Shown one piece after another: positions 9,519-21,531 of a DNA stretch of 64,000 bases. The notes below the pieces were generated by a model. It had not been told where the DNA came from. It saw only the letters and a program-made list of their open reading frames with translations, and did not search any database. The stretch spans positions 18,619 to 82,618 of the forward strand of contig JXTC01000464.1 in NCBI GenBank assembly GCA_002914845.1. Direction: 5' to 3'. Position 1 is the first letter of the stretch; every line of letters starts with the position of its first letter. A program made the position numbers and the translations under genes. This DNA comes from Trema orientale (lineage: Eukaryota; Streptophyta; Magnoliopsida; Rosales; Cannabaceae).

Positions 9519-12089
9519 ATGGCGAATTCATCTCTCTCACTCCGATTCACCATCATCTTCTCCCTCTCCCTCTCAACCGCATACTCTTTCTCCTCCTCCT
9601 CCTCCTCCTCCTCGTCTTCACCAGTCTTTCTCAAACCATTTTCGCTATCTTCACGTCCAAAAGCTCCCAAAGCCACCCCTTCGGACATACTCACCCTGCT
9701 TGGCGACACACGCCGTGCCTCAACCGTTGACCCTTCGGTGGCCAAAGAACTCAATTCTTGCTTCAAATTTCTCGCACCCTTTACTCCCAATGGGCTCAAA
9801 ATGGTCCCTCAATCTTGTTCCCATAGAAAGAGCTTGTGTTTCAACACTAATGGAGCTCGAACCCGGACGGAGGAGGACGAGCTCATTTGGTGGCCTCCAC
9901 AGTCTGTGCTGGGCTTAGCTCGCTTTGCTTTCGATTCTCGTCGAAACACCGAGGCTTTCCACCTTGCCCTTGACCCCACTGTGATTCCTGTAAGTTTTTT
10001 TTTTTTTTTTGGTTTTGGGGACAACATACAGTATCTGAACCATTTGTTCTTTAAATTATACTCGTATTGTGTGTTGTTTGCATGTGCTTAAACTAGTGGG
10101 AATACCATTTTTGCTATAGCATATTATGTTGATTAATTCTTTATATAAGAGAAAACATCCCATGATTGCAGGACACATATTGAGTTTTATACTAAAATTG
10201 GTATAAATGACGCATATGTACGTCTGTTATACAGATTAGTGATGACTAGCAACGATTAGGATTGATGGTCAATCAAAGTTTGACATCTGGGTTATGCTGT
10301 TAGAAATTGTTAGACTTGATTATGACGTTGCTCACTAAAGGATGCTACAATTGGTAATGTGATAGGTACCTGATGTTGAAGGATCAAAAGAAGACCGATG
10401 TCAGCTCACTAGAACTCCATATGGGTTTCGCTTTATAAGCGAGGTCTGCATCAAAGGAATAACATTCAAAATTTCCACTCTACCAAAATCATGAAATAAG
10501 TTTTTGTTTGTTGATGATTGTAAATGTTTTATGTCAAATTGCAGGAATTGAATTCATACCTTGAGTTTTTGTTTGATCTTATTGTTGCACGGGCTCCTGC
10601 TGTTGGGTTGAATGTGTCTTTGAATCGACATGATTTTTTCCATGGCCACATTTTTCTGGACACAGACTCTGGAAGGCTTGGTATATTGTAAGTGGCAATC
10701 TTTATGGTCAAGTCCCTTCTTTATGCTAGTGGTACTTAAAAGCCTTACATTGCCAACAACAACAACAACAACAACAACAACAAAAAAAAAAAAAGGTGCG
10801 GCCCTCCAATTTGTGTTTTTAAGAAGAGTACGAAATTAAAATTTTCAGGTTTCACGCCAAGGAGTACCCAGCATTTGATAAAGAAGTGTTTCCATACAAT
10901 ATGGGTTATTGCCAAAAAGGTAGACTTCATTATACAAAATCGCCAAAATAAATTTTTGGTGGTTTGACTGTGTCCATCCCTTTTGATTTCCTTGTCTCTC
11001 ATTTTCTGGTAAGTACTTATTTAGACGTGGTTCAGATTACGATCTCTATATGTCTATCAAAAGTAATTCAGAAATAAGAAAAATACATGAAGAAACAAGC
11101 TAAAAAAGTGATTTATCCATACTATTCATATTTTGCAGTTTCATATTCTCAGGATCAAATGTGACATACGATGATTCAATGAACTTGCGAAATATTCTCT
11201 GGCTGGCACCACTGCCCAGCAATTCAACTGAAGCTTGGGAAGCATCAGGTACTTTCCTGGTCATCCACTTTCTACATAATCTGCATGTCTATTACAACTA
11301 ATTTAAATATCAGCTTTGTGGACTTCTTTAACTTTTGGACTCTCAACTTTGGAGGTTCAAATGTAGAATAACATTTCTGTGATTGTCCATTTTCATCTTT
11401 GTGATTGAAATGACAGAATAGTCTACATTCCAGTTCCAGATAGTTGAAAGTATGTTTTATGTTTCGGAAAAAATACCCTTGACAATATTCATGTGACCCA
11501 TGAGTGGATCTGCTTATTTGTTTTCCTCTCCAAATCTTAGTTACATATATTTCATAGCGTAAGCCTAGTGTATCGCATTGATCAACCTTGAATCTTATTT
11601 CATATGTTTCCAATCATTGATAATTTCAGACAGAAGTATTCTTAATCTCAAAATGGAGACAGACTTGTTTTACATTTATCTAACTTGTATTATTGTTTCT
11701 TGCTTCTTCGATCATTGATAATTTCATAATGAAGTATTCTTGATCCCAAAATAAAGACACAGCTTATGCTTATTTCACACGAACTTACAGATATGGCTTG
11801 TGCTTGTGACCATTATTACTACAGGTGTACTGGTGGTACTGGATGCTCGTCCAGGAGGAATTATATATAGAGACATTGTACCTGAATATGTAAAATTTGT
11901 GAGGACCATATACGAAGGTCGGAACTTTCACTTTTGTCTCCTTATTTATGACATATTTTGGGAAGTTGAAACTTCTCATCACAACTTTCCTTTTGGTTCT
12001 GGTCAGATGATTTTGGAGAGGTGGTAGCTGATGTCAATTACTTAGATGTAGGAGATGTATCGCCAAATTATCAACTTTTTATTTGCTGA
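9519..12089 (+). CDS. Expp1-like secretory-pathway protein of unknown function
   Basis: Seven exons: 9519-9989, 10366-10443, 10545-10687, 10849-10919, 11153-11248, 11825-11917, 12007-12089. The N terminus MANSSLSLRFTIIFSLSLS looks like a signal peptide, followed by a poly-Ser run encoded by a TCC microsatellite. Conserved-looking blocks are RTPYGFRFISEELNSYLEFL, HAKEYPAFDKEVFPYNMGYC and YDDSMNLRNILWLAPLPS, then LVVLDARPGGIIYRDIVPEY and DVNYLDVGD. I recall a similar Arabidopsis protein annotated only as Expp1 (At3g44150); that link is from memory. No enzyme motif is recognised and the reaction is unknown. Two N-glycosylation sequons (NVS, NVT) fit a lumenal or secreted protein. The last two exons are duplicated in damaged form about 1.2 kb downstream. 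Confidence 0.75.
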
Positions 12090-12979
12090 CATTCTTTGTA
12101 AGTCGCATATGAAGTGCTTTCATTTTTCTCTCTCTTTATATCTTTTCTCTATTTTGAATAAGTAGTTTTTTTCTCTCTTTGTCCACACCATGATTGGCAG
12201 GAGTCAGGATGATTGATTGCAGACCTTCAGGCTCGGTCAACTAACGAAAATTGTTTTGGTTGCTTGCATATATGAAGAACAATGCCATTAGGCACATTTG
12301 GTGGTAAAATTTTTAAGTGTCCTTATAGCATTTTGTCGTATTCAAAGTATTGTATAAGGTGTATCTGCATTCATTGATGCTTAAGATGTAATACTTGTCT
12401 TAGGTGATGTGATTTGTTTCACTTACGGTAACTACATACAATTTTTTTCAATTACTGTGGGAACTGGGTTCATGGGCATAGAGTGGAGATGTGAATTGAT
12501 TAATTGTTGGTAAATTGACGTGCTTCTCTTTGCAAGCAAGTGTATGCGTAAAAATGTTCAAGCAGCAAAAAAAAAAAAAAAAAAAAGGCTCAAGCAGCCA
12601 AAAAAAAATAATAATAAATGTGTATGCATAAAAATGGTTAATGGCACAGATAGTCCCTTAACTATCCAAATTGTGGCAATATGGTCCCCGAAGTTTTAAT
12701 TATCGCAATTAAGTCCTTGAACTTTCCGATCTGTAGTAATTTGGTTCTTGTATTGTCTAAATTGCAATATGTTGTTAAATTTCTGACCAAAAGTACATGT
12801 GAGAAGCACGTTGTAATTTCTAATTTCTAGTTATTCAACGGTGTACTCAAATTTCGAACCAATTTATGAACTTTAAGCTATGGAGTTTCAAAAATACAAC
12901 TACATGATATGACAGTCCTTTTCAAATTTTAGAGATATGTAATGTGCGGTGTCAAGCCTCATGTTTTACATCCATCAAA
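12090..12979. other. Intergenic, with a repeat-like fragment at 12640-12800
   Basis: The 3' flank of the Expp1-like gene. At 12640-12800 phrases such as ATAGTCCCTTAACTATCC, ATGGTCCCCGAAGTTTT and AAGTCCTTGAACTTTCC follow one another. This wording is like one arm of the inverted-repeat element at 36196-36697. No second arm is seen, so it is probably a truncated copy. Confidence 0.35.
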
Positions 12980-13370
12980 CCCGAATCCTCATTTCCTGTG
13001 TTTTTCTATCATTGATACTTTCATGTAGAAATATTCTTTGATCTTGAATTACTGCTCTTTTCACTAGATCTGGCTTGTGATACTGTTGTTGTAGTTGTGC
13101 TTTGGTGCTAGATGCCCGTCCAGTAGGAATTATATACACAGATATTATACCTGAATATATAAATCTTGCCAGGACCCTATACGAAGGTTTGAACTTTCAG
13201 TTGTCTCTTTTGTTAATTACTTGGTTTTGGAGTGTTGAAACTTCTTGTTATAATCACCAAGTAGGGATAAATAAACACAAGATTGTTCTTGTCTGTGTTC
13301 AGATGATCTTGGGGAGGTCGTAGTTGATGTCAATTACTTAGGTGTAGGAGATTGTAGCGCCAAATTATAA
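12980..13370 (+). pseudogene. Duplicated 3' end (exons 6-7) of the Expp1-like gene
   Basis: This stretch repeats, in diverged form, the end of intron 5, exon 6, intron 6 and exon 7 of the gene ending at 12089. The exon 6 copy (about 13095-13187) reads LDARPVGIIYTDIIPEY against LDARPGGIIYRDIVPEY. The exon 7 copy (13303-13370) reads DDLGEVVVDVNYLGVGD against DDFGEVVADVNYLDVGD. Acceptor and donor sites are still recognisable. The exon 6 copy has lost one base near its start, which shifts the frame, and exons 1-5 are absent, so this is a non-functional partial tandem duplicate. The gene's own last exon is intact upstream. The retained intron shows that it arose from DNA, not mRNA. Confidence 0.8.
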
Positions 13371-13625
13371 GCTATTTATATTTATATTTATCTGCTCTAA
13401 GAATAAATGCAATTTTTTTGCTTATTTTCAAGCCAATGGTAGTTCACTCATACTTCGATCAACTTCAAATAAAAGATGGTTAAAAAGAAAACCATACCAG
13501 TTTTGGCAGAATAACTGGACTTTAAAGCTCAGTCCATTAAGGGCCACTTTGGTTCTTGCACATATGAACTAATCAATTTACAGACTCTAACTCTAGTGTT
13601 ATGGTTTCCCAAAAACGTGGTTCTC

Positions 13626-13936
13626 TTTTTTTTTTTTTTTTTTTTCTTTTGATAAATAAAATAGCAATTTCATTCAATCAAACAAGGAAGTATACATTAC
13701 AGTAATGAATTACATGTAATCCATGAAAATAGGCAATCGTCAAACTCATTCTCCGAAACTAACGACTATGAAGAATACATCTATGCATTAGATATTGAAA
13801 AACAACCACGCAATTCCACAACCGAGATAATTAGAGGACTTGAGAGACATTGCTATTACTCTTATCAATCTATCCATCAGAGATAATTAGAGCACTTGAG
13901 AGACATTGCTATTACTCTTATCAATCTATCCATCGT
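13626..13936 (-). repeat. Possible retroposon 3' end with a 56-bp tandem pair
   Basis: A 20-base T tract (13626-13645) followed by CTTTTGATAAATAAAATAGC looks like the reversed 3' tail of a polyadenylated retroposon lying on the - strand. Further in, a 56-bp sequence starting GAGATAATTAGAG is present twice in tandem (13824-13879 and 13880-13935, a few differences). No coding domain is left, so the class is uncertain. Confidence 0.35.
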
Positions 13937-14665
13937 CTAAGTTGGCTTTTTGGACTGATAAATTATTTGTAGAAATCAATTTTCAATGCGATAAGCACTT
14001 CTTAGATATTTGAATCATAGAAACTAACGTACACAGAGAAAATCTCAATAGATATAAGAAGCATTGACGGTTCATCATACTAGATGTCCATTTAAAAAAA
14101 ATATAATTATAGCTAAATGGCCATTATACAAAATGAATCCAGTTGTTATATCACCCAATAATAAAGTTATCATATTCTGCCATTTATACATAAGAAGGGA
14201 AAATAAAAACCACACATTTACTAAAATAAAGAGTGAAAAAAAAAGACATTTTCTGTAATTTATCTTCACGAAAACTAAGGTGTATAACAATCTTATCAAT
14301 CTATCCATCGTCTAAGTTGGCTTTTTGGACTGATAAATTATTTGTAGAAATCAATTTTCAATGCGATAAGCACTTCTTAGATATTTGAATCATAGAAACT
14401 AACGTACACAGAGAAAATCTCAATAGATATAAGAAGCATTGACGGTTCATCATACTAGATGTCCATTTAAAAAAAATATAATTATAGCTAAATGGCCATT
14501 ATACAAAATGAATCCAGTTGTTATATCACCCAATAATAAAGTTATCATATTCTGCCATTTATATATAAGAAGGGAAAATAAAAACCACACATTTACTAAA
14601 ATAAAGAGTGAAAAAAAAGGACATTTTCTGTAATTTATCTTCACGAAAACTAAGGTGTATAACAA
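13916..14665. repeat. 375-bp tandem duplication, nearly identical
   Basis: Copy 1 is 13916-14290 and copy 2 is 14291-14665, with a constant offset of 375. By eye I find only two differences (TACATAAG versus TATATAAG, and one A/G near GACATTTTCTG), so the duplication is recent. Each copy carries a 64-codon open frame that I judge to be chance. Confidence 0.9.
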
Positions 14666-14969
14666 TCCACCCAACCTAATAACTCAACCCAGTCTAACCT
14701 GAAATAACAAAACGAACAAAAATGTGATTCATGGGTTCTAATATATTTCGAACTGAGGCTATGGGTTGTACTATGGTTTGAAGAGTTCTCAACCTACAAT
14801 CTAATCAAACTCGAACTTTTTATAAATATTTATATACATATATATATGGGTATCAATTCATTATTTTTTCTCTTTTTTTTTTACTTATATATAGATATCA
14901 TTTTGGCCAATCAAAATTTATTATACATATTTTTTATAATAAAAATAAGAGAATTAAATAATAATAATA

Positions 14970-15121
14970 GGGCGCGTCTACAGTAAGGACGCCCCTACGT
15001 AAGACCCTGTCTATACACCGTTTGATGGGAATCTGTGTATAGACAGATTCCCCACAGATTCCCATCAAACGATGTATAAACAGGGGCCTTACGTAGAGAC
15101 GGCCCTATTATAGCCGCCTCC
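14970..15121. mobile_element. MULE-type MITE, family 1, copy A (152 bp)
   Basis: The ends are imperfect inverted repeats of about 40 bp: GGGCGCGTCTACAGTAAGGA on the left and GGAGGCGGCTATAATAGGGC on the other strand at the right, both running into CTACGTAAG...CCCTGT. ATAATAATA (9 bp) flanks both sides (14961-14969 and 15122-15130); this lies in an ATA repeat, so the duplication is likely but not certain. A second copy with an unambiguous 9-bp duplication is at 58755-58926. There is no coding capacity. Confidence 0.75.
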
Positions 15122-16153
15122 ATAATAATAATGCACATATTTTCATATATTTTATTATAGTCGTTGGATCACCGTTAAAAGATGATTCAACAATTAAAAA
15201 AATATACATATACATAGGTAATAAAAAAAATACTTACTGGATTGGCAACCCATACATATATGTTCAGCTTAATGATAGAGTAACATAGAAATCTCCCTAG
15301 TGAACTTATATTAGTATATAATTGTTATAAATTATATTAGTATGAGTTTTTAACCATGGAATAAATTGATTAAGACAAATATGACAAATGCTTAGTAGCA
15401 AAATTATGATTTAAAACCTTATTTTTTAACAACTGAAAACTAAAATAAACAAGAAAAAAAGTTTCAAAAAAAAAAAAAAATACTAACTATCTACCCGACA
15501 ACCAAACCCAACCTAATGAATTTGGGTTATTAGGTTTCTATAACTACTTTGGGTTATGATTTTCAACTGGGCTAAGTTGGCAGATGCCATCTTTATTAAT
15601 CAATTAATTAAACATAACAACATCATTAAAATCTACCACTTTTTCATAGAGAAAAGGCAATGCTATCCTTAAATCCACTCAAATCTGATTTTTTTTTTTT
15701 TTTTTTGAAAGCCACACAAATCTGATTTGAATATGCTCAATCTAGGTTTATGGGAATTTAAAGCTTGGTGGAGTCATGATAAGTAGAGTTGGGCCAACAA
15801 GTTTGTCGACGACGGTGGCAGTAATGGCGTCGAAGGCCCGGCGGAAAGTACTGGTCACAGTTAAGGAAGAGAGATGGGCAATGGTGGAGAGAAGAGAGGT
15901 GCGGAAAAATCAGATCTGGAAAGGAAGGAGATGAAGAAGAAATGAATATGGACTTGAAAGTGGGATTGTATATTTGAAGATTGAGGGGAAAAAAAAAACA
16001 CAGGTTTATGCCTAATTTTTTTCACAAACGATGCATAAGAGATGGGTTCAAAAAATCGTAAAATCAGTCTAACCTAACCCATGAATAATCCTAATGAAAA
16101 CCTTGTCTTAACGAGGGACTGGACCATTGCTTCCTAATATGCGATAATTGTTT
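15122..16153. other. Intergenic, AT-rich, no recognised gene
   Basis: AT-rich spacer. A patch at about 15780-16030 has higher GC and purine-rich words (GAAGGCCCGGCGG, GGAAGGAGATGAAGAAG), like a decayed coding or transposon interior, but no frame is supported. Nothing else is recognised. Confidence 0.3.
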
Positions 16154-16561
16154 GGGTTTCTAACACTTATACCCACAAAAACTGAAAAAAATTACAAAAA
16201 TACGAAAGCAAGCTTTTTTCCAGTTTTCATACGGTTTTAATTAGGAAAATATCACTTTTTAAAAAATATTTAGAAAAGTACCATTTTTAAAATAGTCATT
16301 AGTTACCGGTTTCTGGAAACTGGTTACTGATTACTGGTTACTAGTTATATACCAGTTATAAATATTTTTGGTTACTAGTTACCAGTTTCCAGAAACTGTT
16401 TACTAGAAATTGGTCACTATTTTAAAAAAATGGTATTTTTCTAAATATTTTTTTAAAAGTGATATTTTTCTAATAAAAACCGTATCGCAATTTGAAAAAT
16501 ATAAAAACCACCGTATTTTTCAAATTCTTTTCTTAAATACCGTATTCCTTCTAATTTCCCC
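16154..16561. mobile_element. MITE, family 2, copy A (408 bp), GGTTAC-rich
   Basis: The left end is GGGTTTCTAACACTTATACC and the right end is ...CTTCTAATTTCCCC. Flanking 9-mers TAATTGTTT (16145-16153) and TAATTATTT (16562-16570) differ at one base, consistent with a Mutator-type 9-bp duplication. The interior is almost a palindrome: AAATATCACTTTTTAAAA and its complement lie on either side of a centre rich in GGTTACTAGTTACC words. The copy at 57808-58216 has the same ends in the opposite orientation and nearly the same length (409). Confidence 0.75.
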
Positions 16562-16571
16562 TAATTATTTT

Positions 16572-19500
16572 GGGATTTAGACATTTATACCTAACTTTTC
16601 AAAAATAATACAAAAAATACAATTTTCCTAAAATAATATTTTTTTCCGTATGACATTCAATGGCATTTTTCTAAATATTTTGGTTACAAAAAATTAAAAT
16701 AGTTTTGAGTAGCAAATTCGTTTCTTGTTTTCTAATAACCAAATTGGCTTTTAATTTCTAAAAAAGTAAATTAGTTTCAAGTAATCTTTTTCTCTAGTTT
16801 TCAATAACCTTTGTTTTTTGATTTTTAGTAATCAAATTAGTTTAGTTGGGATTTGATTATTGATTACAAGAAACTAGATTAGTTTTTCAGTTTCTAGTAA
16901 CCAAAATATTTAGAAAATTGTATGAAAAAATAATTATTTTGGGAAAGTCATATTTTTGGTGTTGTTTTTTTAAATTAAAAAAAAAAAAGGTCCTATGGGA
17001 TGTCATTTTCCTAAGGGAATTGTTCATGTTTACTTTTAAAAGTTTTTAAAAAAACTACATATATACAGTATTGGACAAATAATAAGTTTCTACACGGCAT
17101 GTAACTGGCATTTTTGAAAAAGTGGGATAGTAAAAAAAGGCAGTGGCAGCATTATAATTAAAGTCATCAATTTTGAAAATAGTTTATCTATTAAAAAACA
17201 CGATCTTTTATTAGAAATGCTGATTGAGCTAGTGCTTGGTCTTATTATTTTATAATATCCTTCCCTGTCAAAGTTCAAACTCTAGCAAACTAGTTTTTCC
17301 ACTCTTTTTTTTTTCTTTTTTTTTATTTTTGTATTTTTTTTCTTTTTTGTTTTCTTTTTATTTTCCATTAAACTTTCCTTCCATTTTTTATTTTTTTTCC
17401 TCTTCATTTTGATAAATTATTATTATTATTTTTTGGTAACCATTAATCAATCTAGCTCCTATTTAATAATATTGTTACTAGTCACCTATTACTAGTCTAG
17501 TTATCGGTAACCAATCTGATTAACATTTACTGGTTTCTATGATTATTGGTTACTGATTTCTTTAGTCATCACTAACTAATTCAATTAAAATTGTTATTCA
17601 ATTTAGTTACTCATTATTAAAAACTAATCTGGTTGCTAGTTACTCATCTAGTTACTAATTACTGTTTACTAGTTTATATTGTTATTGGTTGATTAGTAAC
17701 TAATTAATTCAGTTTATGGTTTCTCTGGTTATGACTAAACTAATTATGCTATTATTTTCCATACTTGTGGCCACTTATAAGATTGGTGGCTAGTTATAAG
17801 ACTGGTAGCCAATCTAGTTAATAGTTACTAATTATCGATTACTATGATTACTGGTAAAATTTGTTACTGGTTACTAGTTTCTCTAGTTTTTGGTAACCAG
17901 TTATCAATCTAGTTACTACTAACCAATATTATTACTAGTTATTGGTTAGGTAACCAGTTACCAATCTAGTTAATACTAACTACTATTATTCCTAGTTACT
18001 GGTTACCAGTAACGATCGGTAACTGGTTATCAATTTAGTTATTGGAAACAATTAAATGATAACCAGCTACTACTAGAGATGAAGGAAAAAAGGCCTAAAA
18101 AATGGGGAAAAAAATCAAAAACTAATCTGGTTTCTTGTTGAAAATAACTATTAACTAGTATCTAGAAACCCATTATTTAAGATCACAAAAAAATCTATAA
18201 AATTAGGCTCTCTTTGTACCATCTAAATCTATTTAATTTGTGGTTATTGATTTAAAAAAGAAAAAAGAACCAAGAAAAAAAGTTATGGTTTCTTGTTAAA
18301 AGTAACCAGTAACTGGTAACTAGAAACCCGTTACTCAAGATCACAAAAAAAAAAAAAAATCTGAAAAATTAGTTACTTATAATCCTTTACAAGTATATCT
18401 GTAAAATCAAGCTCTTTTTGTATCATTTAAATATGATTTTGTTGTTGTTGATTTTTTTAATTAAAAAAAATGAAACAAAAAAAAGGGATCTGGTTTCTTG
18501 TTAAATGTACCAGTAACTGGTAATAGGTAATTGGAAACCCGTAACTCAAGATCACAAAAATGAATCTAGTAAACCAGAAACTGATAATCCTTTATAGGTA
18601 CATCTATAAAATCAAGCTTTTTTTATGTCATCTAAATATGCTTTTGTTATTATTAATTTTTCAAAAATTGAAAACATGAAAAAAAAAAAAAGACATGGTT
18701 TCTTATTGAAAGTAACAAATAACTGGTAATTAGAAACCCATCATTGAAGATCACGAAAATATCTGGAAAATCAGTTTCTGGTAACTATTAAATTAATTAT
18801 AAATATCGTTTATTCATCACATAAATAACTTGTATATATAATTAGATTTGTTTAGTTTGAAAGTAATAATCAATTTCAATGTTGATTATGTAGCATACCG
18901 TATTATGAAGATCTGGATGTAGAATTACCTATAATCTCAATAGTGGGATTACTAATCAGAGGTGGAGTTTCTGTCTGGGTTTATAGGTGACGAAAATAAA
19001 ATAAAATAAATAGCCAAAGATTTATATAGTACTTGTTATATACTATGCTTAAATTAATGTATAATAGTGATAAATTTTATGTAATTATAACCTTAGTGGA
19101 TACCAAGATTATGTAATTCTATTAATGGGGAGCTAAGCCTTTGTCCACAAAATGGCAAGAAAGTTGGGACTCAAAACCCATTATCCTATATAGAGTTTAG
19201 TTCCAGAAAAAGCAGGTAAATTATTAGATTAATCATAAATCCCACTTTTTTTTCCTCTTTTTTTGGGTTCTCAACAAATTACCGTGTATATTGAGAAACT
19301 AAACTCTTAGATTAGAAATTTCTTAACAAATCCCTTCATTGGGTAGTAAAATTAGAAGAAAAATATCTAAGTACACAAATCCCTTCTTCATCTTCATAAC
19401 CCTGTCCATATGAAATTTCCTTCCTCTTCAATGGCAATTTCATTCAAATTTGAAGCACGAAAAACAGATTTCTCATCCTTCTTTACTACTATTTTCAACT

Positions 19501-19910
19501 TTGAATCTAAAGAAGAAGAAGCCAAACTTGCCCGAGTAACAACCATCACTAACTATTTTGACGATTCAATATTTGATAACCGAGCGTCACCGTAATCTCT
19601 CAACTGATTACAAGAAGATGGGAGAAGAAGAAGAAGAAGAAGGAAGCAGAAGAAAAAACTCTCAAAGAAGAAGAAACCCTTAACTCTACCACAACAATCA
19701 ATATCTGAGTAAAGGGGCTAGAGGAGAAACCTTCGTCGAAGAAGAAACCATTGGCTTTATGATGACAACAGTAAACTGGCTAAAGGGCTTACAACGTGCC
19801 AGTTTTAGGGGGAAAAAATGGTATTTTCATAAATAAAACCGTATGACAATAATAAAAATCTAACACCACCGTATATGTCTAATATTTTGCATTAAATACC
19901 GTGTTTTCCC
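16572..19910. mobile_element. Large (3.3 kb) relative of MITE family 2 with GGTTAC/GTAACC array
   Basis: The left end (GGGATTTAGACATTTATACC) resembles the left end of the adjoining 408-bp element. The right end (...AAATACCGTGTTTTCCC) resembles its right end, so this looks like a longer family member. Inside, 17430-18080 is dense in GGTTACTGG / CCAGTAACC words. About 18129-18780 holds four imperfect tandem units of roughly 160-205 bp, each starting GGTTTCTTGTTGAAA or similar (18129, 18287, 18492, 18697). The right part (19380-19790) is richer in GAAGAAGAA words with short open frames, one of 61 codons at 19410; no transposase is recognised. No clear target duplication is seen, so the ends are provisional. 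Confidence 0.5.
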
Positions 19911-20442
19911 TAATTTTCACTTTTTCTTGTTCTTTCTATTCTATCAGTTTTGGGCTTACAGGAGAACGACCCGACCGAAAAGTAAACGGGTCGAGAGATT
20001 TTCAACCTACAAGTCCCATTGACACTGTCTACCTCATGTCCGCACTCAAGCTCTCGAATTTTCTTGGTTAACTGTGTTTATTTTATTTTGGCTGGCAAGA
20101 TTACGATCCAAGGTACTAACTTTTTTCTTTTTCAATCTCTTTCTTGTCCTTTACTTTCTCAATAACCAAACAAAATAACAACAATTTCATCCGCCCCGGA
20201 ACCAGCGAGGCCGAACCGCCATAGATTTCAATACTTTTTCATATCGAATGGTGCTATATATTGTTAGCCATATTCATACAGCTCGGTAGTAGTGTGTGCT
20301 CAATTATTTATTCGTATAACCAAATTTTAATTAGCTTCAAAATTTGTTGTTCGCGCGATTAGCCTTACATTCTTTATGTGAATTCAAAATTTGGAGATCT
20401 TAGATTCTAATTGAGGTGTGTAAAATTAGGGTTTGTAAAATT

Positions 20443-21203
20443 ATGGGAAGCGAAGATGCGAAAGACCCATTCAAAGGGGTGGATTGGAAAGCAGTTGGTA
20501 CTGAATTGCAGAAAGACCCAAGTAGTAAGCCAGTGATAAAGAAGCGGCTCCCCAAAAAGATGAGGCAAATTCCTGACTATTACTTCCTTCCCCGGAGATC
20601 ATTACCTTCCGCCATTGGCTTTTATGGAGCTTGCATTGCTGGTGGAATTGGTGCTGGGATGCTACTCGAGATTTGGATCAATAAGAAGATTAAAGGTTTG
20701 CCCTTTTTTATTTATTTTTTATTTTTTTTGCCGTCTAAATTTGAACTTATTTTATTTTTATCATAAGTTTGTATCTGGTCGAGATAAATGTGTGTTTCTT
20801 GTTTCGTTAGCTTAATCTATGTGTACCCTTTTAACACCCAGAAGCTCTGACCTTTAAAGTTCTCATTCCTAGCTTTAAGAAGAAAAGATTTGAAGTTAAA
20901 TAAAAGGAAGAGATAGATGGTTAGACTGATAAACAATCCATACCCACTATTGGGTATCATCCAAAAATGTTTTCGGGAGAATGTGAAAATGGAAGATGAA
21001 TTGGAAGTGTATTCTTTTAAGACGAGCCGTTGTAATAAAAAGTTGTTTATTTGCCTAAAACACATGAAAGTGGAAACTTTATTCCGTGTCTGGTTTGTCT
21101 GTTAAATTTTTTTTTCTTCACTTTGAACTGTTGCTAATGCCTACTTTCTATTGCATTTGGTGTTGCAGAAGATGGAGGTGTTATATGGGAGTTCGATAAA
21201 TAG
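20443..21203 (+). CDS. Small single-pass membrane protein, unknown function
   Basis: Two exons: 20443-20695 and 21169-21203, giving 95 residues (MGSEDAKDPFKGVDWKAVG ... ending KEDGGVIWEFDK). Residues about 1-55 are charged, with a basic KKRLPKKMRQIPDYYFLPRR stretch. Residues about 58-78 form one hydrophobic segment, SAIGFYGACIAGGIGAGMLL, and a short charged tail follows. The compact build, Gly-rich membrane segment and WEFDK end suggest a conserved plant protein of this size; an organelle inner-membrane subunit is possible but not shown. The ATG at 20443 is chosen because the frame upstream has no other ATG. A LINE has landed about 330 bp after the stop. Confidence 0.75.
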
Positions 21204-21531
21204 AGCTTAAGAGGAAATTGCGTTCATGGTGGCATTTGAGGGTGTCCCTTTTGACTCTCACCCCAAACCAGATAGAAAGAGTTCTCTCATTTCTTTAGGA
21301 AGCTTATTCGAGAGGTCTAGGCTGTAAGCATATCTGAAATTGCTTTCTAATGCAACAGGTTTGGTTGCAACTATTTTGTCTTTCTTTGCTTTGTTACTCT
21401 ACTTTTCTAAGCTTGAAACCAAGATTAGTGCTTTTCTTTTTATCGTGAACTTATACAAAAGGTCAGAGTAACGTGCATTTGAGTAAGAGCTTTGTGGTCT
21501 GTTTGTGTTCGGAGAAGCTTCCTTATATATT

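Noticed and set aside
14064-14674. Paired 64- to 77-codon frames in both strands
   Set aside because: They repeat only because the DNA is duplicated; there is no homology or codon signal.
16563-19919. 9-bp target duplication for the 3.3-kb element
   Set aside because: Flanks AATTATTTT and TAATTTTCA do not match well, so the borders are left provisional.
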